A stretch of 64,000 bases of DNA from Trigonopsis variabilis (lineage: Eukaryota > Ascomycota > Trigonopsidomycetes > Trigonopsidales > Trigonopsidaceae): NCBI GenBank assembly GCA_003707065.3, contig PPXM03000014.1, forward strand, positions 62,001 through 126,000, in the 5' to 3' direction. Below are positions 44,226 through 55,000 of the stretch, piece by piece; the stretch's first letter is position 1, and the number at the start of each line of letters is the position of its first letter. The notes beneath the pieces are model-generated. The model saw only the letters and a program-made list of their open reading frames with translations. It searched no databases and was not told where the DNA came from. The translations under genes and the position numbers were made by a program.

Positions 44226-47150
44226 CTAGAGAAACAAAAGGAAAAGCGTCGAGAGACCAGAAATGAAAAAGGAGGGCATTCTCAAGAATTCGGCACCAGA
44301 GTATACAATTGAACTGACAGCTGATCCACCAGTAGAGGTTGCAGTCGCTGCAACAGCCTCAGTGCTTTGAGTAGTCACGAGACCCTGAGCGTAGTTCAAG
44401 GAAGTCGCACTTGCTTCAGAGCCTTGCTTGGTAGCTGATTCGGGCGAAGTCTCAGAAGTTGTAATGAAGGTTGAAGATCCTACAACAACACAGGCGCATG
44501 TCTCAGGAGACTCAATCGTCAAAGCAGTTATGGTAGATGTTGGGGCAAGGAACTCTGTAGTCTCGGCGCTAGAGCATGGAACATAGGCAGTGACAGTCTC
44601 ACTTTCGCAGACAATCACCACTCCGGTTGCAGTTGCTGTCGCTGTGACCGTTGCTTCGGAAGCAGTGATAGGGGCAGCAGCGCCTGTTTCTTCAGATCCC
44701 TGCTCAACTGTGGTCGCAGTCAATGCCTCAGTAGTAGTAATAAACGTTGAAGATCCGACAACGACACAAGTGCATGTCTCTGGGGATTCGATTGTCACTG
44801 CAGTTATCGTGGTTGTTGGTGCAAGGAATGTAGTAGTCTCAGCACTAGAGCAGGGAACAAAAGCGGTCACTGTTTCAGTTTCACAAACAATCACGACTCC
44901 AGTTGCGGTAGCAGTTGTAATCACAACTGTCGAGGATCCTTCAGATGGCGACTCACTAGCGGAACCAGCAGGTGAAGGAAATTCTTGAGAGATTGTCGAC
45001 TCTTGCGGCAAGGCAGAAGAGGTAGACAATGAAAAGGAAGTAGCAAATGAACTAGAGACTGTGACTGCAGTTGAAGCAGATAAAGTTCCAGGAAGAATAC
45101 CTGTTGAGTTGCTCTTAGGACCAATAGACTGTGAGCTCAAAGGGACCAACACAGAGGAGGAGCCAGCTGAAGGACCAAGTGAGTGACCAGTTGAAGGAAG
45201 AGCAGTGCTCGAAACGACGATAATATTAGAGCTCGGCAGAGAAACAATGTCTGAAGCAGGTTTAATATTAGCAGAAGAGACAGCTGCAGCAGAAGAAACA
45301 ACGACACTGCTCATAATGGGAGCAGCAGAAGAGCGGGTAGCGGTAGAAGAGACCACGACAGTGCTAGAAACTAGAACAGGAGACGAAGCAGGGACCGAAG
45401 AAAAGATAGCGAAGCTACTAGACTTTGCGATGGAAGAGGGGCCAGCAACGCTGCTAGAAACTGAGGTAGAAGTAGCGACACTGGTGGAAAGGGTAGCCGA
45501 GGAAAAGGCAATTGCACTGCTAGAAAGGGGAGCCGAAGATAGAGCAACAACACTGCTGGAAACGGCTGCAGAAGAAGGAGCAGCAACACTGCTGGAAACT
45601 GCCGCAGAAGAGGGAGCAACAGAAGAAAAAATAGCAACACTGCTGGAAGGAACAGTGGAAGAAGAAACAGCAACACTGCTGGAAACTGCTGCAGAAGAAG
45701 GAGCAGCTGAAGAGGAAACAGCAACACTGCTAGAAACGGCAGCTGAAGAAGGAGCAGCCGAAGATAGAGCGACAACACTGCTGGAAACGGCTGCAGAAGA
45801 AGGAGCAGCAACACTGCTGGAAACTGCTGCAGAAGAGGGAGCAACAGAAGAAGAAATAACAACACTGCTCGAAAGAACAGTGGAAGAAGAAACAGCAACA
45901 CTGCTGGAAACGGCTGCAGAAGAAGGAGCAGTTGAAGAGGAAACAGCAACACTGCTGGAAACGGCAGCTGAAGAGGGAGCAGCTGAGGAGGAAACAGCAA
46001 CACTGCTGGAAACTGCTGCAGAAGAGGGAGCAACAGAAGAAGAAATAGCGACACTGCTCGAAAGAACAGCGGAAGAGGAAACAGCAACACTGCTGGAAAC
46101 GGCAGCTGAAGAAGAAACAGCAACACTGCTGGAAACTGCCGCAGAAGAGGGAGCAACAGAAGAGGAGATAACAACACTACTGGAAACGGCTGCAGAAGAA
46201 GGAGCAGCAGAAGAGGGAGCAGCTGAAGAAGGAGCAGCAGAAGAGGAAACAGCAGCAGAAGAGGGAGCAGCTGAAGAGGAAACAGCAACACTGCTGGAAA
46301 CGGCAGCTGAAGAGGGAGCAGCGGAAGATGGAGCGACAGAAGAAGAAATAGCAACACTGCTAGACTTCACGGCAGACGAAGAGATAGCCGAACTACTCGG
46401 GACCTGCGATGATGAGATTCGGCGTGAGGAAGAAACAGCGCTGCTTGAGGCACGGACCGAGGAAGAAGGAGTTCCACCACAGTCTGGACACGAGCTGACA
46501 TATGCATTAGAGGTAAAGACATTGCCGTTAAGACCCCAGCTAGTATCGCCGCTTGGACCAGTACCGGTAATGACGAGATCTGCTTCAGCCCCGGAGGTTG
46601 TAAGAGTGACTTTGATAGGATAGTATGCGCCAGCAGTCAAGTAAACATATTCAGTATCTCCATAATCTGAGGTACTTGTTTGGATGTCTAGAGGAGTACC
46701 GCTTGCTAGGACGGAACTAGGGTCGCAACAACTGAAAGCTTCACCATCTCCAATATAGATGGCTCCTGCCTGATTAAGAGTGTGGAAAGCAAATCCATAT
46801 AACCCTGTCTCTTGGGCAAGAAAGTAACCAGTAAAAACGCCAGTGAAGTTGGATGTAGAAAAGTTATTCATTCCAAAGTAATCTAAAGGATCATCGTGAC
46901 TAAGACTGAACCATAGCTTAGACAACCCATCACTTGTGCCAACAAGAGGTCCGGTAGTATAACCAGAAGTCAGATAATCTTGCAGCTCTTCGGTTGAAGA
47001 GTCATAGGTAGAGTTATAGATCTGAGTCTCGAAACCAGGTGTAGGCGAGGACAGCGCACAACACGAGGAAGCGGTCGAATACGGACCGTCAGCATTGGCA
47101 TAAGTAGCCAAGTACAACAAAGGCAGAATGAACCACAATGACCGGGACAT
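44226..47150 (-). CDS. GLEYA-domain GPI adhesin with long Ser/Ala repeat stalk
   Basis: About 974 residues, single exon. The start is the ATG at 47150 (MSRSLWFILPLLYLATYANA, a signal peptide); the frame runs upstream only from a non-ATG codon. A GLEYA/PA14-like domain follows at about residues 25-230 (SCCALSSPTPGFETQIYN, LWFSLSHDDPLDYFG, FTGYFLAQETGLYGFAFH, FSCCDPSS, AGAYYPIKVTLTTSG). A Ser/Ala/Val repeat stalk spans about 240-610. Two 92-residue Thr-rich repeats come next, each with VIVCE, VTAFVPCSSAETT and ESPETCTCVVVGSSTFITT. A GPI-type hydrophobic tail ends the protein (FISGLSTLFLLFL). Unlike its three neighbours it lacks the four-Cys PIR-like module and introns. The likely role is glycan-binding adhesion. 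Confidence 0.87.
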   Translation of the reverse strand: MSRSLWFILPLLYLATYANADGPYSTASSCCALSSPTPGFETQIYNSTYDSSTEELQDYLTSGYTTGPLVGTSDGLSKLWFSLSHDDPLDYFGMNNFSTSNFTGVFTGYFLAQETGLYGFAFHTLNQAGAIYIGDGEAFSCCDPSSVLASGTPLDIQTSTSDYGDTEYVYLTAGAYYPIKVTLTTSGAEADLVITGTGPSGDTSWGLNGNVFTSNAYVSSCPDCGGTPSSSVRASSSAVSSSRRISSSQVPSSSAISSSAVKSSSVAISSSVAPSSAAPSSAAVSSSVAVSSSAAPSSAAVSSSAAPSSAAPSSAAPSSAAVSSSVVISSSVAPSSAAVSSSVAVSSSAAVSSSVAVSSSAVLSSSVAISSSVAPSSAAVSSSVAVSSSAAPSSAAVSSSVAVSSSTAPSSAAVSSSVAVSSSTVLSSSVVISSSVAPSSAAVSSSVAAPSSAAVSSSVVALSSAAPSSAAVSSSVAVSSSAAPSSAAVSSSVAVSSSTVPSSSVAIFSSVAPSSAAVSSSVAAPSSAAVSSSVVALSSAPLSSSAIAFSSATLSTSVATSTSVSSSVAGPSSIAKSSSFAIFSSVPASSPVLVSSTVVVSSTATRSSAAPIMSSVVVSSAAAVSSANIKPASDIVSLPSSNIIVVSSTALPSTGHSLGPSAGSSSVLVPLSSQSIGPKSNSTGILPGTLSASTAVTVSSSFATSFSLSTSSALPQESTISQEFPSPAGSASESPSEGSSTVVITTATATGVVIVCETETVTAFVPCSSAETTTFLAPTTTITAVTIESPETCTCVVVGSSTFITTTEALTATTVEQGSEETGAAAPITASEATVTATATATGVVIVCESETVTAYVPCSSAETTEFLAPTSTITALTIESPETCACVVVGSSTFITTSETSPESATKQGSEASATSLNYAQGLVTTQSTEAVAATATSTGGSAVSSIVYSGAEFLRMPSFFISGLSTLFLLFL
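44460..44930 (-). repeat. Two 276-bp tandem coding repeats (92 codons each)
   Basis: Within the GLEYA adhesin. Copies are offset by 276 bases (gttgaagatcc at 44470 and 44746). Each encodes a Cys-containing Thr-rich unit. They are diverged at many third positions, so the duplication is old. Confidence 0.8.
45400..46440 (-). repeat. Coding minisatellite: Ser/Ala/Val array of the adhesin stalk
   Basis: About 1 kb of short degenerate units encoding permutations of SSSAAPSSAAVSSSVAVSSS, with higher-order near-identical blocks. On the opposite strand the same bases give a long open frame of Glu/Ala/Thr repeats and in another frame a Leu-rich one; both are by-products of the repeat. Length variation between strains is expected. 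Confidence 0.9.
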
Positions 47151-50100
47151 CTCTATGGGCGACCAGAAGATGAAGTTACCTGGAAATATTATCAAAATCT
47201 GCACTGATGTCCCCCATGGTATTTAAACGACCTAGACTGCGTCAGTTCAATCTTCTCCTAGGGCCTTTCGCCAAATTGATACCCTTTTCGATCCGGTTCA
47301 ATGCTAGAATAGCGATCGTTCCAGATCTAGAATAAGACTTGAAAGTCCGCATTCGGTAAAGCTTCCACAATTATTACTATCTTTGGATATCCCATAGCGA
47401 GGGACAAGGCTAAAAGGGACCATCCTTTTGGCCACGTAGACTTTTCGGCCCGTGAGGCCGTTACTAACCATCCTTCTTTCTCCAAGAGACTTCTCTATTC
47501 TTCCTAGCTTAGTTTGCGCCACAATTCTTTGTTAGCATAAGAGTTTTTCCATAAGCCTATTATCGCCATGGAAGTGAGTTCGCCACAGCGCTTCGGTTTC
47601 CAAGCGAGTTGGAATCAATATTGGCATGTGTAAATTACCTAGCGAAGAAAGGCTAGAGGCTCTGGAGATAAACTTTTGAGGCAAAGTAGATGTGATTGAC
47701 GTTTCAATTGGTTGGATAAAAAATGCTCAAGAATTGCCATATTGAGAATTAGGGAACTCTTCTACTTTTAGCAACTTGTAAAATTCGACCTATCTTTGGA
47801 TATGCCATAGCGAGGGACAAGGCTGAATTGAGGGCCATATTATCGGATCGTGGAAACGCATAGCCGCTACCTCTCTGCATCAGTGTCCGTTTTTGGCACG
47901 AGGAAAGTTCTTTAGAACCAAGGGTCAAAAGTGGATGCCACTCTATTCTTGCGCCCTTCGATCCGCAGGGGGATAGTTTATCAATTCTGGTTCTCCAAGG
48001 ATGATTAGGATGCTTGCGATAGCAGTAGGGAAATATTGACGTTATTTCTCATCGAAGAATTGCCATTGGTATGTGGATTGCTGCCTGAATCACAGAAAAC
48101 ATTCATTGGGCGACGAATGGGGAAGAAGGCGTATATTCTTTCCCGAGGTTGGGATGATGTCCTTTTACGGAAATTTATTTGCTCTAGACTTCAATGGGTC
48201 TGATTTGTTTCCCAATCCAAGTCTGAAACCGTACAGATCCCCGTATCTGATCCCTCGATCTGCTCCCCGAGGAGTCTACATTTTGGTATAGTAAATATGG
48301 TTCGATTTTCCGTCTTGCCTGTTTCCGGACATAATTGTTTTCCCTCTATGGAATAAGGCCAAAACAAACGCCATGGATCTATGTCGACAAGTTTTATCAT
48401 TCTTTCCCGAGAACTTTTATACTTTTTATTCGTTCGTTTATAAGATTAATTGAATTTTGTTTGGTTTGTCGATTTTTAGGCCATCTGTGTTCTGCTCTCC
48501 GTGAGCAATACAGTGTTTTGATTCGAAGATTTACTGTGTGACGGTAGATTATGACCCTCCGAATAGCGGAAAGCTTCGATCGGCTTTCTTCCATTTTTGT
48601 AGAATGGATATCGGCTATATGCGAATAGAGAGGGATCTTTTTGTCTTCCTTGGACTGACCCCCACCACCGGAATAAGCTGGTCTGCAAACAGTATCGAAA
48701 TATCAGTGGTACAGTGGTGACGTCGAAATTCACCTTGTCAGTTTTATGTGCCGGCTTATCCGCTGCGAATGTATAAGCGAGTAAGGTTCTTAATTAAAAG
48801 GAGCTTGTTTTAAATATGTTTATTCTCCAAATTGACAATGGTCTCAGGCATCCAGATAAGAGTCAGAGAGTGGAAGATACCAGTTTACTCTTAGAAGATT
48901 GAGATGACAGTTGTACGTGCTAAGTAAAGAAACATTTACTCAAAATTGCAGGTAAAGGGCTGTGACGGTATTTAAAGACTTATCTTTGATAGATCCTTTG
49001 CCTCGCATACTTAGCCGACTACTGTTTTGGGGTTGCCATCAGGAGCACCATCACTTGTAGGTTTTCTTCTACATATAAAGACTCACGATATTTTTCTTTA
49101 GCAAAGTAATTGAATAATACCTTTGCATCTTAGAAAAATGTTCCAGCCATCATACTTGTAGTTAGCAGCTCGAGCAGCTGTTGTCCTTCTTTGATGTCAA
49201 GCTATCTTGTAGATCTGTCTCGTAAAGCACAAAGATCAATATATAAACAATAGAGACCAAATATAAACAGTCCCCTGCCGGCCTTTACTATGGCTTAGAG
49301 CTCTTCGTATCACAATAAAGTTTGCGACATACTTAAGGATTCACTGACAAGGGTGATAGAATCCGACTGCAAGAAGGGTTCTCACACAAGGAAATCCTTA
49401 TAATATTCAGTTTTTCTGTCACACTATTAATATAAATTATAAATATCAACTTGCTGAGGTTAGATGAAAGAAATGTGTAGAGGCTTATATATAGCTCTCC
49501 CCCTCTTTTATCTTTGTGACTGTGTTTGCTGTCCCCATGTAGACGAGCAAAGTGTTGATCATGTGGTGGCAATTAGCCAAACAAAGGAGACTTGTGTTAT
49601 CACATTGATGCTAAAATCTTCACGAAAACATCATTCAAATAATCTGACTGGATTGTTGGCAACGAATGGATTTATGCTCACCTTATGAATTTGAGCTTTA
49701 CCACTTACTTATGAGCAGAATTGTCACCTACTGAGAAGAAATTGTTCAGTAGTATCCCGAGCTGTTGACGAGCTGTTGATGGCTGCCCACCTCAAGTGCA
49801 TCCCATAGATATGCTTTATACACTGAGCACACTTTATCGCTCATATATTATCTTCGCTAATGCGTTGTCACTGGTGATAGGAACTGTCGCGGCCCGCTTT
49901 TCGGAGCAGTGAAGGTATACTTGTATTGCATGATTAGATTTTTCCAATTCATTTCACTCGGGTTGGGATCTTTTTCATATTACTCTAGCACCATCTTTGT
50001 TCTCAAGAGCTGGATAAGGATCCCTTGCCTGGGTTGAAAGGAAGCGGCAAACCATCATATTGTAGATGGTGCCACCATCACTACTTCAATAGTTTAGTCT

Positions 50101-52015
50101 CGAATATGTGAATGCCAGTCTAGTTATCTACCGCAAGAGATGTATGGCTCACTCACTATGCGCAAATTGAGCGTATTCGTTACTATCGGCTTCACCGACG
50201 AGGTCGTTTTTACCTCTAAACCGCCAAGAGGCTCTATTATAACGTCGTTCTATATAATATTGAATAGGTCAGCGAGTTGCACAGAATGATAGCAAAGAAC
50301 ACGTTCTTTCTAAAACTGTACCACTTCTGTTCCACCAGTTTCTCCTAAGCCAGAACATTGTAGAGACATGGCATTGAAAGAGTCACAGAGCACAGATTGT
50401 TTAAAATCTCACCAAGTGCCCACTCCCACCGTAAAATCGGGGTAGCCACGCAAAACTATTTCAGAAATATCCGACAGACGTCGTTTTTAAAAGTTTTCTC
50501 GGATGGTTTCTCCGCAGATTTCTCCACTGCTACTGCCGTAAATTGACGTTTCTAGAACGCAGTCTATAAGGATAGCCACTTAAGCTGTTTTCTCTCTATA
50601 CTTTAGTCTCTTCTGGCTATTTGTCGCTTCTGGATGATATGGTGTGATACCGAGCGCTGAGGATGTAACAGATTCAGCACTGCACGTGGCGCAGCTGTTA
50701 CCAAAATCAAAGTCGTATAGCGGTCGGTACCCGTTGACCTATCACGTTAGTCGTCTTCGTAATAAATCTAACTAACTAGACCTAGTTACATCTTATTATG
50801 GGATGAGCACCTATTTGACAGTGTGATTGATGCAGATCTGTTACAGTTCGAAAAGAGAAGCAGGCACTAAGGTGTCTTAGCCAACTATGAGACAAACATC
50901 GTAACGGATCTCTGGAACTCTTCTTGAGTAGTGGGTGTATAGTGACAGTCCCTCAAGAAAGTCTCTGCTTAATTAGCGCTCTACGATCTCTGATCAGAAC
51001 TATATGTTCAGCAAAGCTGGCTGGCTGCCTTTGACATACTAGAAAGATATCAACAGTGTGGCTTAACCTAGACTGACAAAGGAAGGTATTTACCTAGATT
51101 GCTGGCCGCTATCGATTAGGTCAAAGGTATGCTACTCGCTCCTTTGAACACCAGTAGAACATGATCATCACATCGATCGATTTCAGGGCTAATCTTTCGC
51201 TGAATAAGGTCGCGCCACTCTTTGCTTGGAGATTTTATCTTCAAGAACGGCTCACGGCTCATCAGAATACTCGATTGACACCCGTGGTGTTCGAGTCCAC
51301 GAGTCATAGGGAACCAATATCATATCTTATAGGAGCTTCTTCTATGTATAATATCTCTTATTCCTGTGCTAGCAATCCATGAGGCTTTCATACACATCTA
51401 ATATGTCTCACAGCTGTGTATCAGTCTTGTCGCCTTCTTCCTTGTCAAGATTCCCGGCTTTTTCGTAATCTACAAAGAACAGGTTCAAACACATTTTCTA
51501 GTCCAATAAAGATAATTTTTATCTTTTCTGTAGTACCGTAAAAGTCTACGGCAATTACAGCAATTATATATGATCTTGTTTTATATTGCGTCGAGAGTTG
51601 GCATAGCAATTTTCCCGAGGTCCCTGGTGTTGGTCCACCATGACTGGCTCATTCTTCCAAGGGACCGGTCGCTTACAAGAGTGTATAGTTATGGCACGCC
51701 GGCAGGCTATACCTAATTGGGATTTAGTTTGACACCACCAGCGGTTGAATGGTAAATCTTATCCTGGTTATCTTTTCGCATACTTTGGCGGTCTTTTAGC
51801 GGCCACATTCTAGAGTATCCTTTTTTTTACTGTTCAGAACGATGGTATTAGATTACGCCAACACTCAACACCGTGAACTTTTCATATGCTATTGCACAGC
51901 GCCAGCAACTTTACCGCCAGAATAAAGGCTAACTAAAGCAGCAATCGAACTTATTAGACCTTTTAGTAAAGCAAACAGCATCTGTTTATAATAAAGGTTT
52001 AAGTAACGCCAAACT
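47151..52015. other. 4.9-kb region without recognisable genes, upstream of the GLEYA adhesin
   Basis: All frames are under about 85 codons and show no motifs. It lies 5' of the GLEYA adhesin and 3' of the next wall-protein gene. It contains a 35-bp direct repeat (47377 and 47790). The length resembles the very long promoters of flocculin genes such as FLO11; non-coding RNAs are possible but not visible. Confidence 0.45.
47377..47824. repeat. 35-bp direct repeat, two copies 413 bp apart
   Basis: Copies at 47377-47411 and 47790-47824 match at 34 of 35 bases (tatctttggata, then ccatagcgagggacaaggct). Flanking bases do not align well. Origin unknown. Confidence 0.85.
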
Positions 52016-55000
52016 CTAGAATACTATAATAAAGCCAAGCAGGAGAAAGACCAAATGGTAAAGAGGGCGCCAGAGAATAACGGAGGAGGTGGCGGCACTG
52101 AAACTACTTTCCGGCTCAGAGTAAGAGGATCTCATAGCAGAAGCAATCTGTACGCTCGAGGTGGGATTGACGGGGTATTCTATCGGCAAGCTTGTGGTAG
52201 GTTTTAGCGTATGTGGAGAACTGGTCAGGTCCGATACCAATGTATCTGAATGTGTGGCTTGCGAAGATTGCATAGTTCCTTCTGTCACATGCTGATCTGT
52301 AATCGGTTTTGAGCTCAGCTCAACAGGCCGGCTGGTGACAGTGAGAGACTGTGAAACTCTCGTATATATTGTTCCAAGAACAATAGTGCTTGTATGCTCA
52401 AAACACTTGGATGAGAGGCAGGATGTCACCGTCGAACACAAAGTGACCAATTCAGTCACTGTCGTCAGGTACACATCTTGTACTTGACTTTCTCCTCGAT
52501 GATGACAATTACCAGAGTCACATGTCTTCACGAGATCTGTTTGGAAAGACAAAACAGTGACCGTAGCTGTAGCGCCTTCCCCTTTATCAAAGTTCTCATC
52601 CAAGCGACTCGAGGTTCGAACCTCTGGTGGAGAGAGAGAAGACAGTAAAGATGGTGGTTTCGAAGTAGGGTTAGATGAGTATTCGTCGAGAGTTGATTGA
52701 AACTCTCCCACTGGTGATTTAACTGGATAAGAACCCGAAGAAGCTGACTTTATAAAGTTCTGAGAGAAAGAAGGGGTCAAGGTAGGATGAGAAGAGATCG
52801 TCTCAGATGAGGCAAGACATTGAGTAGATCCAAAAGTGACATTTGCCAATGGGTTCTGACAAATATAGTTGCCGCTCGAGACATAAACTTTGTAATACCC
52901 CTGCTCATTTGGACAAGCATAAAACGAAGAATCTCCGTTATACCCAAGAAAGCCATCTATGAAAGACCACTTATTAGAGCTTTCTAAGACTGATGACTCG
53001 AATAATACCTCCCCCTCATTACTGACATAAGCACTGAGACCTCCGATGCTAAGCTGACCCTGGTTCAAGCTGAAACATCTTTCTATTCGGTTTGCTCGCC
53101 TTAGTAAACGAGACATGGAAGTCAGAGAAAGTGCGCTGCCTGTGACCTCCACAATGGAGCCATCAGGTCCAGTGAGACTAAATGGGTAGGATAATGACGA
53201 TATGCCATTGCTAGGATATTCACTGACTGATGGGAGAGGAGCTGTGACTTAGTAATATACACAAGGAAGTCAACTTACAGCTTTGCGATGGTGAAGCCAG
53301 GTTTGCTATGCTTCTGTTGATCTGACTGGGAAATACATCACTTGATCGTACTATATATATGTCAGTGTCGCGCTGTGAGCACTAGAATTACTCACTTGAA
53401 GAGCCTCCTGAGCTTGTTTTAAGAGAAAATGCAGATTTAGGGGAGGCTGCAAACGAAGGTAGAGAGCTATCACTACGCAATTGCACAGAAGATGACTGCA
53501 CAGAAAGCCCAGTCGTACTAACTATCACTTGAGATAGCGTGAGCTGTGAATAATGAGAACTAATTTCAGAATCTTCGCTTGCGGAATGAGCCAGAGAGCT
53601 TGAGCGTGGAAGTCTTTGTTCCCTGGAGGAAGAAGAATAGAAAGGTGCACTTGAAGATTCTTGGGGATTGCAACTTTCTGTCAAGTCAAAAGAGGAGACA
53701 ACTAATCCTGTTAAAGAGCCAGAATAATGAGATAATGAGATCGACAAGGAAGTATAGACGTTTGAATGTGACAAAGAAGACTTCATTGTACAGGTCAAAA
53801 TGGATCTTGCCCTAGAAGACTCTGAGCTCACGATCATAGAGGATGTAGTCACTTGACTAAGGTGCGAAACTTGAGTCGCTGAAGGGATGTGACTATATCC
53901 ACTAGGGATCAAAGAAGGCGAAGCTAGTTTTTGTGAATTTGGACCTGATGATGTTGCACTAGAAAGTTTCGAAGAAAGATCTAGACTCTCGGTAATAGGG
54001 ACTGATGAGAGTGTCGGAGAAATGCTTTCCGTATTAGACCTTATTGACGAAGAAGATCCAGGGCCGTGAGAATGGCTGGAAATATTGGAGAACGATGGCC
54101 CTGATGGGTATAAAGGCCTCACTGATGATTCAGAACCTACGTTATTAGAAGTGCTGGAAGCAGTAGAGTCCGAATGGTAGAGTGATACTGGCGAAATGAT
54201 CTCATTCGATAGAGTAAGAGGAGAAGATGTTGAAAGGCTAGTCGTCATACCTGAAGAAGTTTTGTTCGGAAAACCGCTAGAACTCGTGGATAGCGGAGAA
54301 ACCTCATCAGTAGAAATAGAGCTCGATGGGATGAATGATGAAGTAGATCTAGGTTTAGAGAAACTCGCTGAGCTAGGCGTGCTATAGAAGCTTGAAAGAG
54401 AGAAAGACAAAGCACTTGTTGTTACCAAAGAGCTAGACGAACTGGGGGTAGAATGTATAGAAGACAGGCTTTTCGTATCTGACGAAAATTTAGACCCTGT
54501 CGTAGAACTTTCAGGGAACGCTTGTGAGGACAAATCTCTGCCACCACTAGCAGAGCCAAGGGAGACTGGTGAAGAATAAGAGACCGGCAAAGACGTAGCC
54601 GTAGACTTCCAAGCAGCACTACTCGTCAGCTCGAAGGAGGATGAAAGTCTCAAAGAGGAGCGCGGAATGGACGTAGAATCCGACAAAGACGGAGAATTGG
54701 ACGATAAGGACAAAGCTGTATTCAAACGAGCTAAAGATGAAGGCGCTAAGTTCGAAAGAGTAGAAAAAGTCGAAACTGTCCATGAAGAAGAAACTGGATT
54801 GGAGCCAGAGATTAACCTGATATTACTATATTGCCCATATGCCGAACTTGAGCATGCTGCTGAATAAGGCCGTATATACCACGCCGACGTCGAGAAACCG
54901 CAGACATTGAACTCAACTTCTTGTTGGTACGTCAAGTAATAACTTGAATCCATAGAAATTACAGAAAGGTAAGGATTGGAAGGAGAACTGACGGACAAAT

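Noticed and set aside
45205-46623. 472-codon plus-strand frame of Glu/Ala/Thr repeats
   Set aside because: Exact antisense of the Ser/Ala stalk array of the GLEYA adhesin; no start context or domain.
51280-51305. gtggtgttcgagtccac string resembling a tRNA T-arm
   Set aside because: The loop is too long and no cloverleaf can be built upstream.
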